Shown here: positions 28,654-38,818 of the stretch, piece by piece
Position numbering within the stretch: position 1 is the first letter of the stretch
How the letters are laid out: each line of letters starts with the position of its first letter
From: an uncultured Maribacter sp.
GTDB taxonomy: Bacteria > Bacteroidota > Bacteroidia > Flavobacteriales > Flavobacteriaceae
Assembly: GCF_947500985.1 (NCBI RefSeq)
Contig: NZ_CANMTX010000004.1
Location: forward strand, 62,001-126,000
DNA length: 64,000 bases
Direction: 5' to 3'
Notes under the pieces: generated by a model
Databases searched by the model: none
What the model was told of the DNA's origin: nothing
The model's input: the letters and a program-made list of their open reading frames with translations, nothing else
Made by a program: the position numbers and the translations under genes

Positions 28654-31458
28654 ATGAGAACAATACTACTTTTAGCATTGATGGTTATTGGTACTTTTGG
28701 GTATTCCCAGACCAATATCAATGGTAATGTTGTTGACCAAAACAACGAGCCTATCCCCGGGGCCAATATTGTTATTGTTGGCACAACCATTGGTACAGTA
28801 ACAGATTTTGATGGTAATTTCAATTTGGCAACATCCGAAGTTCCACCTTTTAAAATAGAGGTGTCGAGCATCGGGTATACTAGTACTAAAGAAAGTATTA
28901 CTAGTGCAAGCCAAACAATTACAATCACTTTAAACGAATCACAAACCTTTTTAGATGAGGTTGTTATTTCAGCATCTAGAACTCCAGAGCGTATTTTCGA
29001 ATCGCCTGTTACGGTAGAGAGAATGGGTGTTTCTGAAATAAAGAACACTGCTGCCGCCGATTTCTATGGCGGAATAGAGAATTTAAAGGGTGTTGATGTA
29101 AACACTAACAGTTTAACTTTCAAATCTGTAAATACCAGAGGTTTCGCTTCTTTTGCAAATACTCGTTTTATGCAATTGGTAGACGGTATGGATAATTCTG
29201 CACCTGCGTTAAATTTTCCAATAGGTAACTTAGTTGGGTTAACAGAAACAGATGTATTAAGTGTAGAGTTACTACCAGGCGCTTCTTCTGCATTATACGG
29301 TGCGAATGCTTTCAATGGTATATTATTTATGCGAAGTAAAAGTCCGTTCGATTACGAAGGTTTAAGTGTTTCAATTAAAAGAGGTATAACTTCACAAGAG
29401 GCCGCTGGTGATAATGCATATACAGATGTTAGTATAAGAGCAGCCCATAAATTTAGTAATAAGTTTGCGGCTAAGGTCAATTTCGGTTATTTAGAAGGTA
29501 CAGATTGGGCAGCAAACAATATAGAAGGAAAAGATGAAAATAACTTTATTGCAACAGGTTTAACCCGCGCAAACGATTTAAATTATGACGGGGTTAATGT
29601 TTATGGCGATGAAGTAGCTACCGATATAAAAGATGTTGCGCTTACTTTAGAAAGTCTTGGGCGTATTCCAGCGGGTGCAAATGCTTTAATTCCTTCAGTA
29701 CAAGTAAGTAGAACAGGTTACAACGAAAGTGATCTTACAAATTATAGCGCAAAAAGTATTAAAGCAGATTGGGGACTCTATTATAGACCAATTGAAGATA
29801 ATAGCTTAGAGCTTTCTTATGTCGGTAAAGTAGGTACCGGTAATACTATTTATCAAGGTACTAACAGGTATAATATTAATGGTTTCTTTCAAGAACAACA
29901 TAAACTAGAAATAAAAAACGATAATTTCTTTGTTCGTGGTTATGTAGTTGCCGATAAATCTGGTGATTCTTACGATATGGTTTTTACGGGAATTAATATC
30001 AATAGAGCTTGGAAAAGTGATGAACAGTGGTTCGGTGAATATACAGGGGCTTATTTACAAGCTACTTTAGCTGGTGCAACTAATGAAGCAGCACATGCAG
30101 CTGGTCGTGCAACTGCTGAAACAGGTAGATTTTTGCCAGGTACACCAGAATTTCAAGCGGCTTTTGATAGAAGTGTAAGTGACCCTGACCTTAGCACAGG
30201 TTCAAAGTTTCAAGATGCATCAAAATATTACCATGCAGATGCAAATTATAATTTCAGCCATTTAATTGATTTTGCAGATATACAACTTGGTGGTTCTTTT
30301 AGGGAATATAGTTTAAATTCTTCGGGTACTATCTACACTGATACTGACGGACCAATTAACTATTCAGAATTTGGCGTCTACACTCAAGTTCAAAAGAATT
30401 TACCTTTGTCTGGTGAGAAAAATTTAAAATTGACAGGGTCTGTACGTTATGATAAGTCTGAATTTTTTGACGGTTTCTTTTCTCCAAGAATATCTGCAGG
30501 TTTAACTATTAATCGAAATCATAACATTAGGGCGTCGGCACAAACAGGATTTAGAAACCCAACAACACAAGATCTTTTTATAGGATTGGATGCTGGTAGA
30601 GCTATTTTGGTAGGTTCTGCTCCAGATAACCTTGATCGATACACTCGCGATTTTACCATTAGCCAAGCAGGTCAAGATAATTTTGGACAACAAGCTAGCA
30701 TCACTCAAACTGGTAGAGCGGCATACGAAAACTCTTATTCTTTAAGTTCGGTGAATGAACTTAGTCAAACAGGAAACCCTGCGGTCTTAGAAATTGCTAA
30801 TCCAGATATTATAACACCAGAACAAGTAGCTTCAGTGGAGATTGGTTATAGAGGTAAAATAGATAAACTAATTATTGATTTTAGCACCTATTATAACAAG
30901 TATAAAGACTTCATATCACAAGAAGTAGTAATAGCACCACTATATGGTGAAGTTGGAGATGGGGGATTATCGGTTGCTGCTGTAGCAAATGGTGATTTTC
31001 AAGCGTATAGTACTTACACTAATTCTGATGCTGATGTAAATTCATATGGAGCATCTTTAGCTTTAAGTATGAAGGTTTTAGGTAATTATGATTTAGAAGG
31101 AAGTTATACGTATACCAAATTAGATTTTGATCGTGAAGCTAATCCCGATTTACAATTAAATTTCAACACGCCAGAACATAAATTCAAGGCTTCTTTCGGA
31201 AATACGGCATTATTTGAAAATTTCGGATTTAATGTTTCGTATAGGTTTAGTGATGATTATTTTTGGGAAGCAACATTTGCTCAAGGTGTAGTACCTGAAT
31301 TCCACAATATAGACGCACAAATAAATTATTCTGTTCCAAGCATAAAATCTACGTTTAAGGCAGGGGGTACAAACATATTAGGAGATGAGTACTATACAGC
31401 TGTAGGTACTGGTTTTATAGGCTCTATGTACTACTTATCTTGGACAATTAACAACTAA
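28654..31458 (+). CDS. TonB-dependent receptor with carboxypeptidase-regulatory-like domain
   Basis: A 934-residue outer-membrane receptor. The signal peptide (MRTILLLALMVIGTFGYSQ) is followed by a CarboxypepD_reg-like domain, residues about 22-98 (GNVVDQNNEPIPGANIVIVG, GTVTDFDGNFNL). A TonB-box-like FLDEVVISASR is next, then a plug (VNTRGFASFANTRFMQLVDG, LSVELLPGASSALYGANAFN) and a long barrel ending SMYYLSWTINN. The domain order is SusC-like, but no SusD partner follows. Instead an SGNH lipoprotein gene begins 18 bases later. The two may act together on a lipid or ester-bearing ligand, which is inference. Confidence 0.93.
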   Translation: MRTILLLALMVIGTFGYSQTNINGNVVDQNNEPIPGANIVIVGTTIGTVTDFDGNFNLATSEVPPFKIEVSSIGYTSTKESITSASQTITITLNESQTFLDEVVISASRTPERIFESPVTVERMGVSEIKNTAAADFYGGIENLKGVDVNTNSLTFKSVNTRGFASFANTRFMQLVDGMDNSAPALNFPIGNLVGLTETDVLSVELLPGASSALYGANAFNGILFMRSKSPFDYEGLSVSIKRGITSQEAAGDNAYTDVSIRAAHKFSNKFAAKVNFGYLEGTDWAANNIEGKDENNFIATGLTRANDLNYDGVNVYGDEVATDIKDVALTLESLGRIPAGANALIPSVQVSRTGYNESDLTNYSAKSIKADWGLYYRPIEDNSLELSYVGKVGTGNTIYQGTNRYNINGFFQEQHKLEIKNDNFFVRGYVVADKSGDSYDMVFTGININRAWKSDEQWFGEYTGAYLQATLAGATNEAAHAAGRATAETGRFLPGTPEFQAAFDRSVSDPDLSTGSKFQDASKYYHADANYNFSHLIDFADIQLGGSFREYSLNSSGTIYTDTDGPINYSEFGVYTQVQKNLPLSGEKNLKLTGSVRYDKSEFFDGFFSPRISAGLTINRNHNIRASAQTGFRNPTTQDLFIGLDAGRAILVGSAPDNLDRYTRDFTISQAGQDNFGQQASITQTGRAAYENSYSLSSVNELSQTGNPAVLEIANPDIITPEQVASVEIGYRGKIDKLIIDFSTYYNKYKDFISQEVVIAPLYGEVGDGGLSVAAVANGDFQAYSTYTNSDADVNSYGASLALSMKVLGNYDLEGSYTYTKLDFDREANPDLQLNFNTPEHKFKASFGNTALFENFGFNVSYRFSDDYFWEATFAQGVVPEFHNIDAQINYSVPSIKSTFKAGGTNILGDEYYTAVGTGFIGSMYYLSWTINN

Positions 31459-31476
31459 TTAAAATCAAAAGTTGAA

Positions 31477-33111
31477 ATGAAAAACTTAAAATATTTATAT
31501 ATTTCTTTAGGTATATTGGCTTTTACGGCTTGTAATGACCCTGAAGATGTTGATCTTAATCCAGTAGAAATGGCTGAAGATCTACCTGTATTAACAGCGG
31601 GATCATCAGATTTTTCTAATTATGTTTCTTTAGGAAATTCATTGACTGCAGGTTTTACAGATGGTGCCTTATTTCAGGCAAGTCAAACCTTATCAATACC
31701 TAATTTACTTTCTCAAAAATTCAGTCTGGCTGGTGGTGGTAGTTTCACCCAACCTTTGACAAATGATAATATTGGTGGTCTAGCACTCGCTGGTACTCGA
31801 ATTCAAGGTCCTAGATTGGTTTTTGGTGGTGCGGGTCCAGTTTCTCTAGAATCTCTAATTGGAGATGTAACGGTTACAACTGATATTGCATTGAATAATC
31901 CAACGGGTCCTTTTAATAATTTAGGAGTTCCTGGTGCAAAAAGTTTCCACTTATTGGCACCTGGTTATGGTAACATAGCTAACGTGCAATTGGGTCTTGC
32001 TAATCCTTATTTCGTAAGAATGACTGGTGCAACACCAGATATAAGTGTATTAGAAATGGCAGTAAGTCAAACACCAAGTTTTTTCACGCTATGGATCGGT
32101 AATAATGATGTATTAGGATATGCCACTACAGGTGGTGACGGTACAAACCCTATTACTCCTGTTTCAGGAGCGCCAGGTCAAGGTTTTGATGGTAGTTATG
32201 GCGCCTTAGTGGCAACATTGACTGCAGGTGGAGCTCAGGGTGTTGTTGCGAATATTCCTAATGTAACAGATGTTCCTCATTTTACAACAGTGCCTCATAA
32301 TCCTTTAGATCCAACTGATGCTAGTTTTGGTGATCAGATAGCTACTTTGAATGGTATTTTTGGTCAATTGAATCAAGTATATGATTTTTTAGGAGTTCCG
32401 GAGCGTACAATTAAATTTTCTGAAACGAAGGCGAGTGAAGTAATTATAATCGATGAAGAATTAACTGATTTATCTGCTCAAATTGCTGGAGTATTAAGTG
32501 CTAGTCCAACCTTTCCTGCTTTTGTAGAATCATTTGGATTACCTGCAGCAGCAGCACCTCTGGTTGCAGGATTGCTAGGTAGTACCTATGGTCAATCTAG
32601 GGAAGCGACGGCAGACGACTTATTTGTTTTGCCAAGTGCGTCAGTAATAGGTACTGTTAATGTAGAATCAGTTGGTGCTTTAATGGCCGCTGGTTTACCA
32701 CAAGCATTAGCGGGTCAATTTTCGGTTGAAGGTATTACGCTTCCATTAGAAGATAAATGGGTATTAATACCTGAAGAGCAAGAAGAAATTGCAGTAGCAA
32801 CAGAGGCATTTAATCAAATTATTGCAGCAACAGCTAGTCAAGCAGGTTTAGCTTTTGTAGACGCAAATACATTATTAAATCAATTAGCTAATGGTGGTAT
32901 TACTAGCGGAGATTTTACTTTACAATCAAATTTAGTGACAGGTGGAGCCTTCTCTTTAGACGGTATTCATCCTACTGCTAGAGGTTATGCATTGTTGGCA
33001 AATGAGTTTATGATGGCAATAGATGCTACTTATGGCTCTAATTTTGCGGATTCAGGTAGTTTATTGAATGTAGGCGATTACCCTACTAACTACCCAGTTA
33101 CACTACAATAG
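31477..33111 (+). CDS. SGNH/GDSL-hydrolase lipoprotein
   Basis: A 544-residue lipoprotein (lipobox ILAFTAC, then NDPEDVDLNP). Catalytic blocks of the SGNH family are visible: block I YVSLGNSLTAGFTDGALF, in which the nucleophile is Ser56 or so of GNSL, block III WIGNNDVLGY, and block V with DGIHPTARGYALLANE (Asp and His). These support an esterase or lipase with a surface or periplasmic location. It follows the TonB receptor by 18 bases and ends with its own hairpin terminator, so the pair forms an operon. The large size relative to typical 200-residue GDSL domains reflects inserted loops between blocks. Substrate is unknown. Confidence 0.88.
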   Translation: MKNLKYLYISLGILAFTACNDPEDVDLNPVEMAEDLPVLTAGSSDFSNYVSLGNSLTAGFTDGALFQASQTLSIPNLLSQKFSLAGGGSFTQPLTNDNIGGLALAGTRIQGPRLVFGGAGPVSLESLIGDVTVTTDIALNNPTGPFNNLGVPGAKSFHLLAPGYGNIANVQLGLANPYFVRMTGATPDISVLEMAVSQTPSFFTLWIGNNDVLGYATTGGDGTNPITPVSGAPGQGFDGSYGALVATLTAGGAQGVVANIPNVTDVPHFTTVPHNPLDPTDASFGDQIATLNGIFGQLNQVYDFLGVPERTIKFSETKASEVIIIDEELTDLSAQIAGVLSASPTFPAFVESFGLPAAAAPLVAGLLGSTYGQSREATADDLFVLPSASVIGTVNVESVGALMAAGLPQALAGQFSVEGITLPLEDKWVLIPEEQEEIAVATEAFNQIIAATASQAGLAFVDANTLLNQLANGGITSGDFTLQSNLVTGGAFSLDGIHPTARGYALLANEFMMAIDATYGSNFADSGSLLNVGDYPTNYPVTLQ

Positions 33112-33134
33112 AGGTATATAAAATAGTAAGATTT

Positions 33135-33165
33135 AAAAGGTGCTTAATAGGCACCTTTTTACTTT
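33135..33165 (+). terminator. Terminator of the receptor-lipase operon
   Basis: Stem AAAAGGTGC (33135-33143) pairs with GCACCTTTT (33151-33159) around a seven-base loop, followed by a T run. It lies 23 bases after the SGNH gene stop. Confidence 0.8.
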
Positions 33166-33209
33166 TGTAAAAAAGGAAAAAAACAATTTTTCTTTAAAAT
33201 TGAAAACTA

Positions 33210-33217
33210 TATCTTTG
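33210..33217 (+). promoter_or_regulatory. Candidate -7 promoter element of atpD
   Basis: TATCTTTG followed by CAGCC is an excellent match to the Flavobacterial -7 element. It lies 61 bases before the atpD ATG and just after the preceding terminator. No clear -33 TTG at standard spacing. Confidence 0.55.
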
Positions 33218-33275
33218 CAGCCTGAAAATGAGAGCATTTTTCAGAATATATTAAACGTAATACATAAACATATAA

Positions 33276-34787
<1,512 letters not shown>

Positions 34788-34795
34788 ATCTAGTA

Positions 34796-34858
34796 AACAG
34801 TAGGCGGTAGCAGTTTGCAGTTTTGCATACGATTACTAAGCACTGATTACTGAATACT
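34796..34858 (+). repeat. Nine in-register degenerate heptads between atpD and atpC
   Basis: The spacer reads as nine consecutive seven-base units: AACAGTA, GGCGGTA, GCAGTTT, GCAGTTT, TGCATAC, GATTACT, AAGCACT, GATTACT, GAATACT. The left units carry CAGT/GGTA cores and the right units carry ACT cores, so the halves are loosely reverse-complementary. It occupies almost the entire 79-base gap. This resembles low-complexity intergenic repeats I have seen in other marine Flavobacteria, but copy number in this genome cannot be judged from one window. Confidence 0.7.
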
Positions 34859-34866
34859 GAAAAAAT

Positions 34867-35145
34867 ATGTATTTAGAAATTGTATCACCAGAAGCAACAT
34901 TATTTGCTGGCGAAGTAACTTCGGTAACGGTACCAGGTATAAATGGTGAGTTTCAAATGTTAAAAGACCACGCCCCAATTGTATCATTGTTACAAGAAGG
35001 TAAGGTTAAAATTACAGGTAATATTTCTTTAGAAGAAGAATATGCCTCTAAGTTTACTAAAGATGCTAGCGGTAGTACCGTATTACAAATTTCTAGCGGT
35101 ACTATTGAGCTTAAGAATAATAGAGTGATTGTACTTGCAGATTAG
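34867..35145 (+). CDS. atpC: F1 ATP synthase epsilon subunit
   Basis: The 92-residue protein is the N-terminal beta-sandwich domain of the epsilon subunit, with LEIVSPEATLFAGEVTSVTVPG, EFQMLKDHAPIVSLLQEG and a terminal IELKNNRVIVLAD. The C-terminal two-helix inhibitory hairpin found in longer epsilon subunits (about 135 residues) is absent, as in other Bacteroidota. Helix-based inhibition of ATP hydrolysis is therefore not expected. It follows atpD and is ended by the hairpin at 35170. Confidence 0.95.
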   Translation: MYLEIVSPEATLFAGEVTSVTVPGINGEFQMLKDHAPIVSLLQEGKVKITGNISLEEEYASKFTKDASGSTVLQISSGTIELKNNRVIVLAD

Positions 35146-35169
35146 TTAGTACATTAAGTAATAAATTTT

Positions 35170-35200
35170 AAAGGCTATACTGAAAAGTGTAGCCTTTTTT
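35170..35200 (+). terminator. Terminator after atpC, probably shared with the convergent xre gene
   Basis: Stem AAAGGCTATAC (35170-35180) pairs with GTGTAGCCTTT (35187-35197) with one G-T wobble and a six-base loop TGAAAA, followed by a T run on the plus strand. The last bases touch the end of the minus-strand regulator gene. Confidence 0.78.
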
Positions 35201-35406
35201 TATTCCTTTTTATATGCTAAAATATCAGCCGGCTGACAATCTAAAGCTTTGCAAATGGCCTCAAGTGTAGAAAAACGAATCGCTTTAGCTTTACCTGATT
35301 TTAGAATAGATAGATTGGCTTCCGTTATACCAATCATTTCGGCTAGCTCTTTACTTTTCAAATTTCGCTCTGCTAATACGGTGTTTAAGTTTACGACTAT
35401 ACTCAT
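35200..35406 (-). CDS. Xre-family helix-turn-helix regulator
   Basis: A 68-residue DNA-binding protein consisting of a single HTH: helices around VLAERNLKSKELAEMIGI, TEANLSILKSGKAKAIRF and STLEAICKALDCQPADILAY. This is the YozG-like group often paired with DUF2975 membrane proteins. Here the DUF2975 gene lies two bases upstream, so the pair is one transcript. An operator-like dyad overlaps that promoter, suggesting autoregulation, which is inference. Confidence 0.92.
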   Translation of the reverse strand: MSIVVNLNTVLAERNLKSKELAEMIGITEANLSILKSGKAKAIRFSTLEAICKALDCQPADILAYKKE

Positions 35407-35408
35407 AA

Positions 35409-35921
35409 TTATATGGTTAGGTCGTTTTCAGATTGTACGGTATATCCATTTTTAAATACATAAGTAAGAAACAAGGAAATCATACCAAATATAATCAGTA
35501 GAATAAGGTTGTGAATATTTCTAAATTCAGTCTTATGCATTATCGGGTAATGGATAAGAAAGTATAAAATAGGACCAATTACTAAATTAAGAATGGTTAA
35601 AAGTTTTAAATTTTTGACAATACCTTTATTAAATATTATAGTCTCTTTTAATGCTTTAAAGATGTTAGAAAGCAAATAGAAAAGTAGAATTCCGAATATA
35701 AGAATTAGAGATATAGTTAGTATATCGCTAAACTGATAATCACCTTGTATTGAGCTTCCTATTAAGGGAATTTTCATATCAAATCTACCGTCTTTAACCG
35801 TAAATTTATCGGTAATAAAAGCAAATTCCATATAGGTTAGAAAAACTAAGAGTACAATTGAAATACTTCTAAAAATATAATAGAAGAAGGTTGAAAGTGA
35901 ATTTGGACCGAATATTTTCAT
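35409..35921 (-). CDS. DUF2975 membrane protein
   Basis: From the ATG at 35919-35921 the protein is 170 residues with four hydrophobic helices: STFFYYIFRSISIVLLVFLT, ILTISLILIFGILLFYLLS, LLTILNLVIGPILYFLIHYP, and NLILLIIFGMISLFLTYVF. This is the DUF2975 pattern. Its partner is the small Xre regulator two bases downstream, a widespread membrane-protein/regulator pair of unknown function in which the membrane protein may sense stress or sequester the regulator. The frame extends upstream through the operator region, but that extension is not credible as protein. Confidence 0.88.
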   Translation of the reverse strand: MKIFGPNSLSTFFYYIFRSISIVLLVFLTYMEFAFITDKFTVKDGRFDMKIPLIGSSIQGDYQFSDILTISLILIFGILLFYLLSNIFKALKETIIFNKGIVKNLKLLTILNLVIGPILYFLIHYPIMHKTEFRNIHNLILLIIFGMISLFLTYVFKNGYTVQSENDLTI

Positions 35922-35927
35922 AATATA

Positions 35928-35952
35928 TTTGTTATTGTTTAACAATAACAAA
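35928..35952 (-). promoter_or_regulatory. 25-base perfect dyad, candidate operator of the Xre/DUF2975 pair
   Basis: TTTGTTATTGTT and AACAATAACAAA face each other around a single central T, giving a 12-base perfect inverted repeat. It starts seven bases upstream of the DUF2975 ATG and overlaps a TATATTTG -7 element. Another partial half-site, AAACAATAAT, lies at 35971-35980. Binding by the Xre protein is inferred. Confidence 0.6.
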
Positions 35953-35956
35953 TATA
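35949..35956 (-). promoter_or_regulatory. Candidate -7 promoter element of the DUF2975-xre operon
   Basis: On the minus strand this reads TATATTTG, an exact TAnnTTTG match about 28 bases before the ATG. Its downstream end is inside the 25-base dyad. Confidence 0.55.
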
Positions 35957-35999
35957 GAATAATCATCGATAAACAATAATAATTTACAAAAAATATAAG

Positions 36000-36533
36000 T
36001 TATGAAGTCTTCAAAGAAATTAATTCCCAGTCTTGACCTAAAGAACTATACGTGCATACTTTTTCAAAACCTACGGCATAATGTGCGCCTAAAGAGCGGG
36101 TATTGGTAGCGTCAACTTCGGTGATAATAGCGTCATATTTAGGGTAAGAAGCAATTTTCATAGCGTTATAAAGTCCGCGGAAAATCCCCTGCTTTCTATG
36201 AGTCTTTGCAACACAAATTTGCCCCATGGTAATAAAATTTTGAATGTTTACATTTTCTAATTCGGTAAACATCGGTCTTAAAACAGAAATCTCATCTTTA
36301 AAATCTTCGGTCATTGAAAGGGCATAACCAACTATCTTATTCTCATCTTTTGTAATAATGTGTGGGCAAGCGTTATTCATTCTAGTAAGTACATCTAAAG
36401 TATGTTGTACAGTAACAAAACCTTCTTGTTCCATTTCTAAATCAGAAACAGAAGATTTTAAATTCATTTGCTGTAAAGAAAGAATCTGTATCAATTCTTC
36501 ATTTGTTGTGGCGGTGGTATATATCAAATTCAT
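36000..36533 (-). CDS. GNAT-family N-acetyltransferase
   Basis: A 177-residue acetyl-CoA-dependent transferase. The acetyl-CoA-binding region is visible as MGQICVAKTHRKQGIFRGLY (a Q/R-x-x-G-x-G/A-like pyrophosphate loop), preceded by beta strands KIVGYALSMTEDF and followed by ITEVDATNTRSLGAHYAVGFEKV with the conserved N and Y positions. Acceptor substrate unknown. The stop of the upstream M61 peptidase gene directly abuts the ATG, so they are co-transcribed. Confidence 0.88.
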   Translation of the reverse strand: MNLIYTTATTNEELIQILSLQQMNLKSSVSDLEMEQEGFVTVQHTLDVLTRMNNACPHIITKDENKIVGYALSMTEDFKDEISVLRPMFTELENVNIQNFITMGQICVAKTHRKQGIFRGLYNAMKIASYPKYDAIITEVDATNTRSLGAHYAVGFEKVCTYSSLGQDWELISLKTS

Positions 36534-38333
36534 TTACTCAACTTTTAACCAAGCTTTGCGGGCTTTTAATACTTTTTTTGAAGGAGCTTCTTCATTTTTC
36601 TCAATCAAGCTAATAGCATAGTTCGGGTTAGATGTCAATGTTACTTCCGTTTTCCTTTCCAATTCATCTCTTAAAAATGTTATTGAAAGGATGTCATTTG
36701 GTTTGAATTCATTTTCAATAAACTTGTTGAACTGAATTCCGTTAGGGAATTTATCTCCATTAATAGCTGTAATGATATCGTCTTTATCTAGCCCAGCAAT
36801 ATAAGCGGGACTCCCTATTTTAGTATTGCTTCGAATTTTACCATTAAAATCGTCTGTGATAGATACAGCGGCGCCAAAATAAGCAGCTTTTTTGTTTTGA
36901 TATAAACTTACCCCAACGGATTTAAATAGTTCGGTATAGCTTGGCATTTCGCTTTTGTAGATAAAGCTATTAAAGAAGTTATTGCCAAAATCTTCACCTG
37001 CGTAAATGTTCAAAGTTTTATTCAAATTTTCAATGGTATACGTATTTTCCGATTTCCCATGGGTAGTCCAAACCAGTTTCATGAAATCATCTAAATTCAA
37101 GTCTTTATCTCTTAATGAAAGGTCTAATGCTAAACCTAGAACACTACCATAAGAATAATAAGATATAAATGTATTTTCTCTATTTACAGGGTCAACTGAG
37201 GTAGATGCATCAACAAATGGTGCCTGATAACTCATTTCTATGGGATTAAAAAATTGTCTGGCAGGTGAATTCCAAACATAATTGAAAGTACCGGTTAATC
37301 CCTCTACATATTTTTCTGCTGTAATTAATCCTGCTCGGCAAAGTATCAAATTGGTGTAGTAGCTGGTAAAACCTTCTGCAAACCAAAGCTCACCGCTCAT
37401 GTTAGCTTCTTCAAAATTAAAAGGTTCTAAAGATTTTGGTCGTATACGTTCAACATTCCAACTATGAAAAAACTCATGAGAAACTGTACCAATATTACCA
37501 TCCATTCCTCCGTTAGCTAATGTCCGCGTACTGGTTAAAATAGTAGAGTTTCTATGTTCCATACCATCACCAGAAGCATTTGGTATATAACAGGCTAAAA
37601 AGGTATAAGACCCGTAATCAAATGTAGGTAGTTCACCAAAAACCTCTTTTTCAGCTAGAACTACTTTTTTTACTTTCTCAAAATATTGGTCAGCTTCTTC
37701 TTCGGTACCAGGATCGTGCAATGCTAATTTAATGGTTTGACCGTCTACAGTGAATTCGCGAACCTTGTGGTTGCTCAGTTCGGTAGGGCTATCCATAAAA
37801 TAATATAGGTTGGGAGCACTATAGGTATGGTCTTTTACGTGTGGTAGTTGTGTTGCTATCTTCCAATTTAAATCTTCTCTTATGTTAAAATCTACTTCTA
37901 TTTTTCTGTCTTTAAGAGAAGGAGCATATATAAATGTAGCCGGAATGTTTAAATGTGCATGTGTTTCATCGATTTGAGAATAGGTGCCATCGCCTCTATT
38001 TGCAAAAAGAATATACGATATTTTAACCGTACCATCATGCCCAATAATGTTCCATGCATACGGATTTGTTCTTGAAACAATTAGGTCATTTCCTTTGCTG
38101 TCTATAGCCTTAAAGTTATAAACGTTTTTTGCAAATTCATGTAGTGCATACCTACCTGGCGAAGTTCTGCTCATTCTAAGCGCTAGGGTATCAGATTTTA
38201 TATTTTGAAATGTAGCCGAAATAGTTGCCTCATGATGTTCGGCATTTTCGAAAGAGATAACGTAAGTATTGGTTTGTGCAATTAGTTGAACCGATTGTAA
38301 ACCAAATAATAATAAAATAAGAAGATAGCGCAT
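36534..38333 (-). CDS. M61 family peptidase with PDZ domain
   Basis: A 599-residue exported metallopeptidase (signal MRYLLILLLFGLQSVQLIAQ). Residues about 25-250 form the N-terminal beta domain of the family. The zinc site is HEFFHSWNVERIRP (HExxH), with the third ligand Glu in LWFAEGFTSYYT. A PDZ domain near residues 490-570 includes NTKIGSPAYIAGLDKDDIIT. The family includes glycyl aminopeptidases and functions in the periplasm; the natural substrates are unknown. It precedes the GNAT gene without a gap. Confidence 0.93.
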   Translation of the reverse strand: MRYLLILLLFGLQSVQLIAQTNTYVISFENAEHHEATISATFQNIKSDTLALRMSRTSPGRYALHEFAKNVYNFKAIDSKGNDLIVSRTNPYAWNIIGHDGTVKISYILFANRGDGTYSQIDETHAHLNIPATFIYAPSLKDRKIEVDFNIREDLNWKIATQLPHVKDHTYSAPNLYYFMDSPTELSNHKVREFTVDGQTIKLALHDPGTEEEADQYFEKVKKVVLAEKEVFGELPTFDYGSYTFLACYIPNASGDGMEHRNSTILTSTRTLANGGMDGNIGTVSHEFFHSWNVERIRPKSLEPFNFEEANMSGELWFAEGFTSYYTNLILCRAGLITAEKYVEGLTGTFNYVWNSPARQFFNPIEMSYQAPFVDASTSVDPVNRENTFISYYSYGSVLGLALDLSLRDKDLNLDDFMKLVWTTHGKSENTYTIENLNKTLNIYAGEDFGNNFFNSFIYKSEMPSYTELFKSVGVSLYQNKKAAYFGAAVSITDDFNGKIRSNTKIGSPAYIAGLDKDDIITAINGDKFPNGIQFNKFIENEFKPNDILSITFLRDELERKTEVTLTSNPNYAISLIEKNEEAPSKKVLKARKAWLKVE

Positions 38334-38407
38334 ACTGTGATTTTTAGCTAAGATAATGAAGCTAATTCATGTAGTATGCAGTTTAATTTTATAAAATGTA
38401 TAGGAGA

Positions 38408-38818
38408 TTATATGGTCTGATTTTTTTCGAATTTATCTTCAATAGTTTCTTTAATGCCATTTAAATGATATTCGGTAATTGGTTTGGTAACAAAATCTAC
38501 TACCAACGGCTTTTTCTTTAAGCGTTCTATATCATTACGATAAGCTGAAGATGTTAAAATAAAAACCATACAGTTATCAACTTTTGCAAACGTTTCTAAT
38601 TGATCCATAAATTCCCAGCCGTTCATTATGGGCATATTAAGGTCAAGAAATATAATATAGTTGTTCGATTCTGAATATCCTTCAGTTAAATATTCTATTG
38701 CAGGCTTTCCATTAGAAAAACTAATAATATCACCCTTTAATTCGGCATGTTTGATTCCTTTTTCGAGTAAAAAAGTAAAAATAGGATCGTCTTCTATTAA
38801 TAATAGTTGATACTTCAT
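38408..38818 (-). CDS. Stand-alone receiver-domain response regulator
   Basis: A 136-residue receiver with LLIEDDPIF acidic pocket, phosphoacceptor Asp59 in FLDLNMP, Thr/Ser in FILTSSAYR and Lys in FVTKPIT. No output domain. Its ATG overlaps the stop of the PAS sensor gene by four bases (ATGA), so the two are translationally coupled. It closely resembles the two receivers near 4 kb, suggesting one family of exchangeable phosphate carriers in this cell. Confidence 0.9.
   Translation of the reverse strand: MKYQLLLIEDDPIFTFLLEKGIKHAELKGDIISFSNGKPAIEYLTEGYSESNNYIIFLDLNMPIMNGWEFMDQLETFAKVDNCMVFILTSSAYRNDIERLKKKPLVVDFVTKPITEYHLNGIKETIEDKFEKNQTI

Noticed and set aside
28620-29048. Minus-strand 142-codon frame over the start of the TonB receptor
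   Set aside because: It is antisense to a well-supported signal peptide and regulatory domain and has no homologous features.
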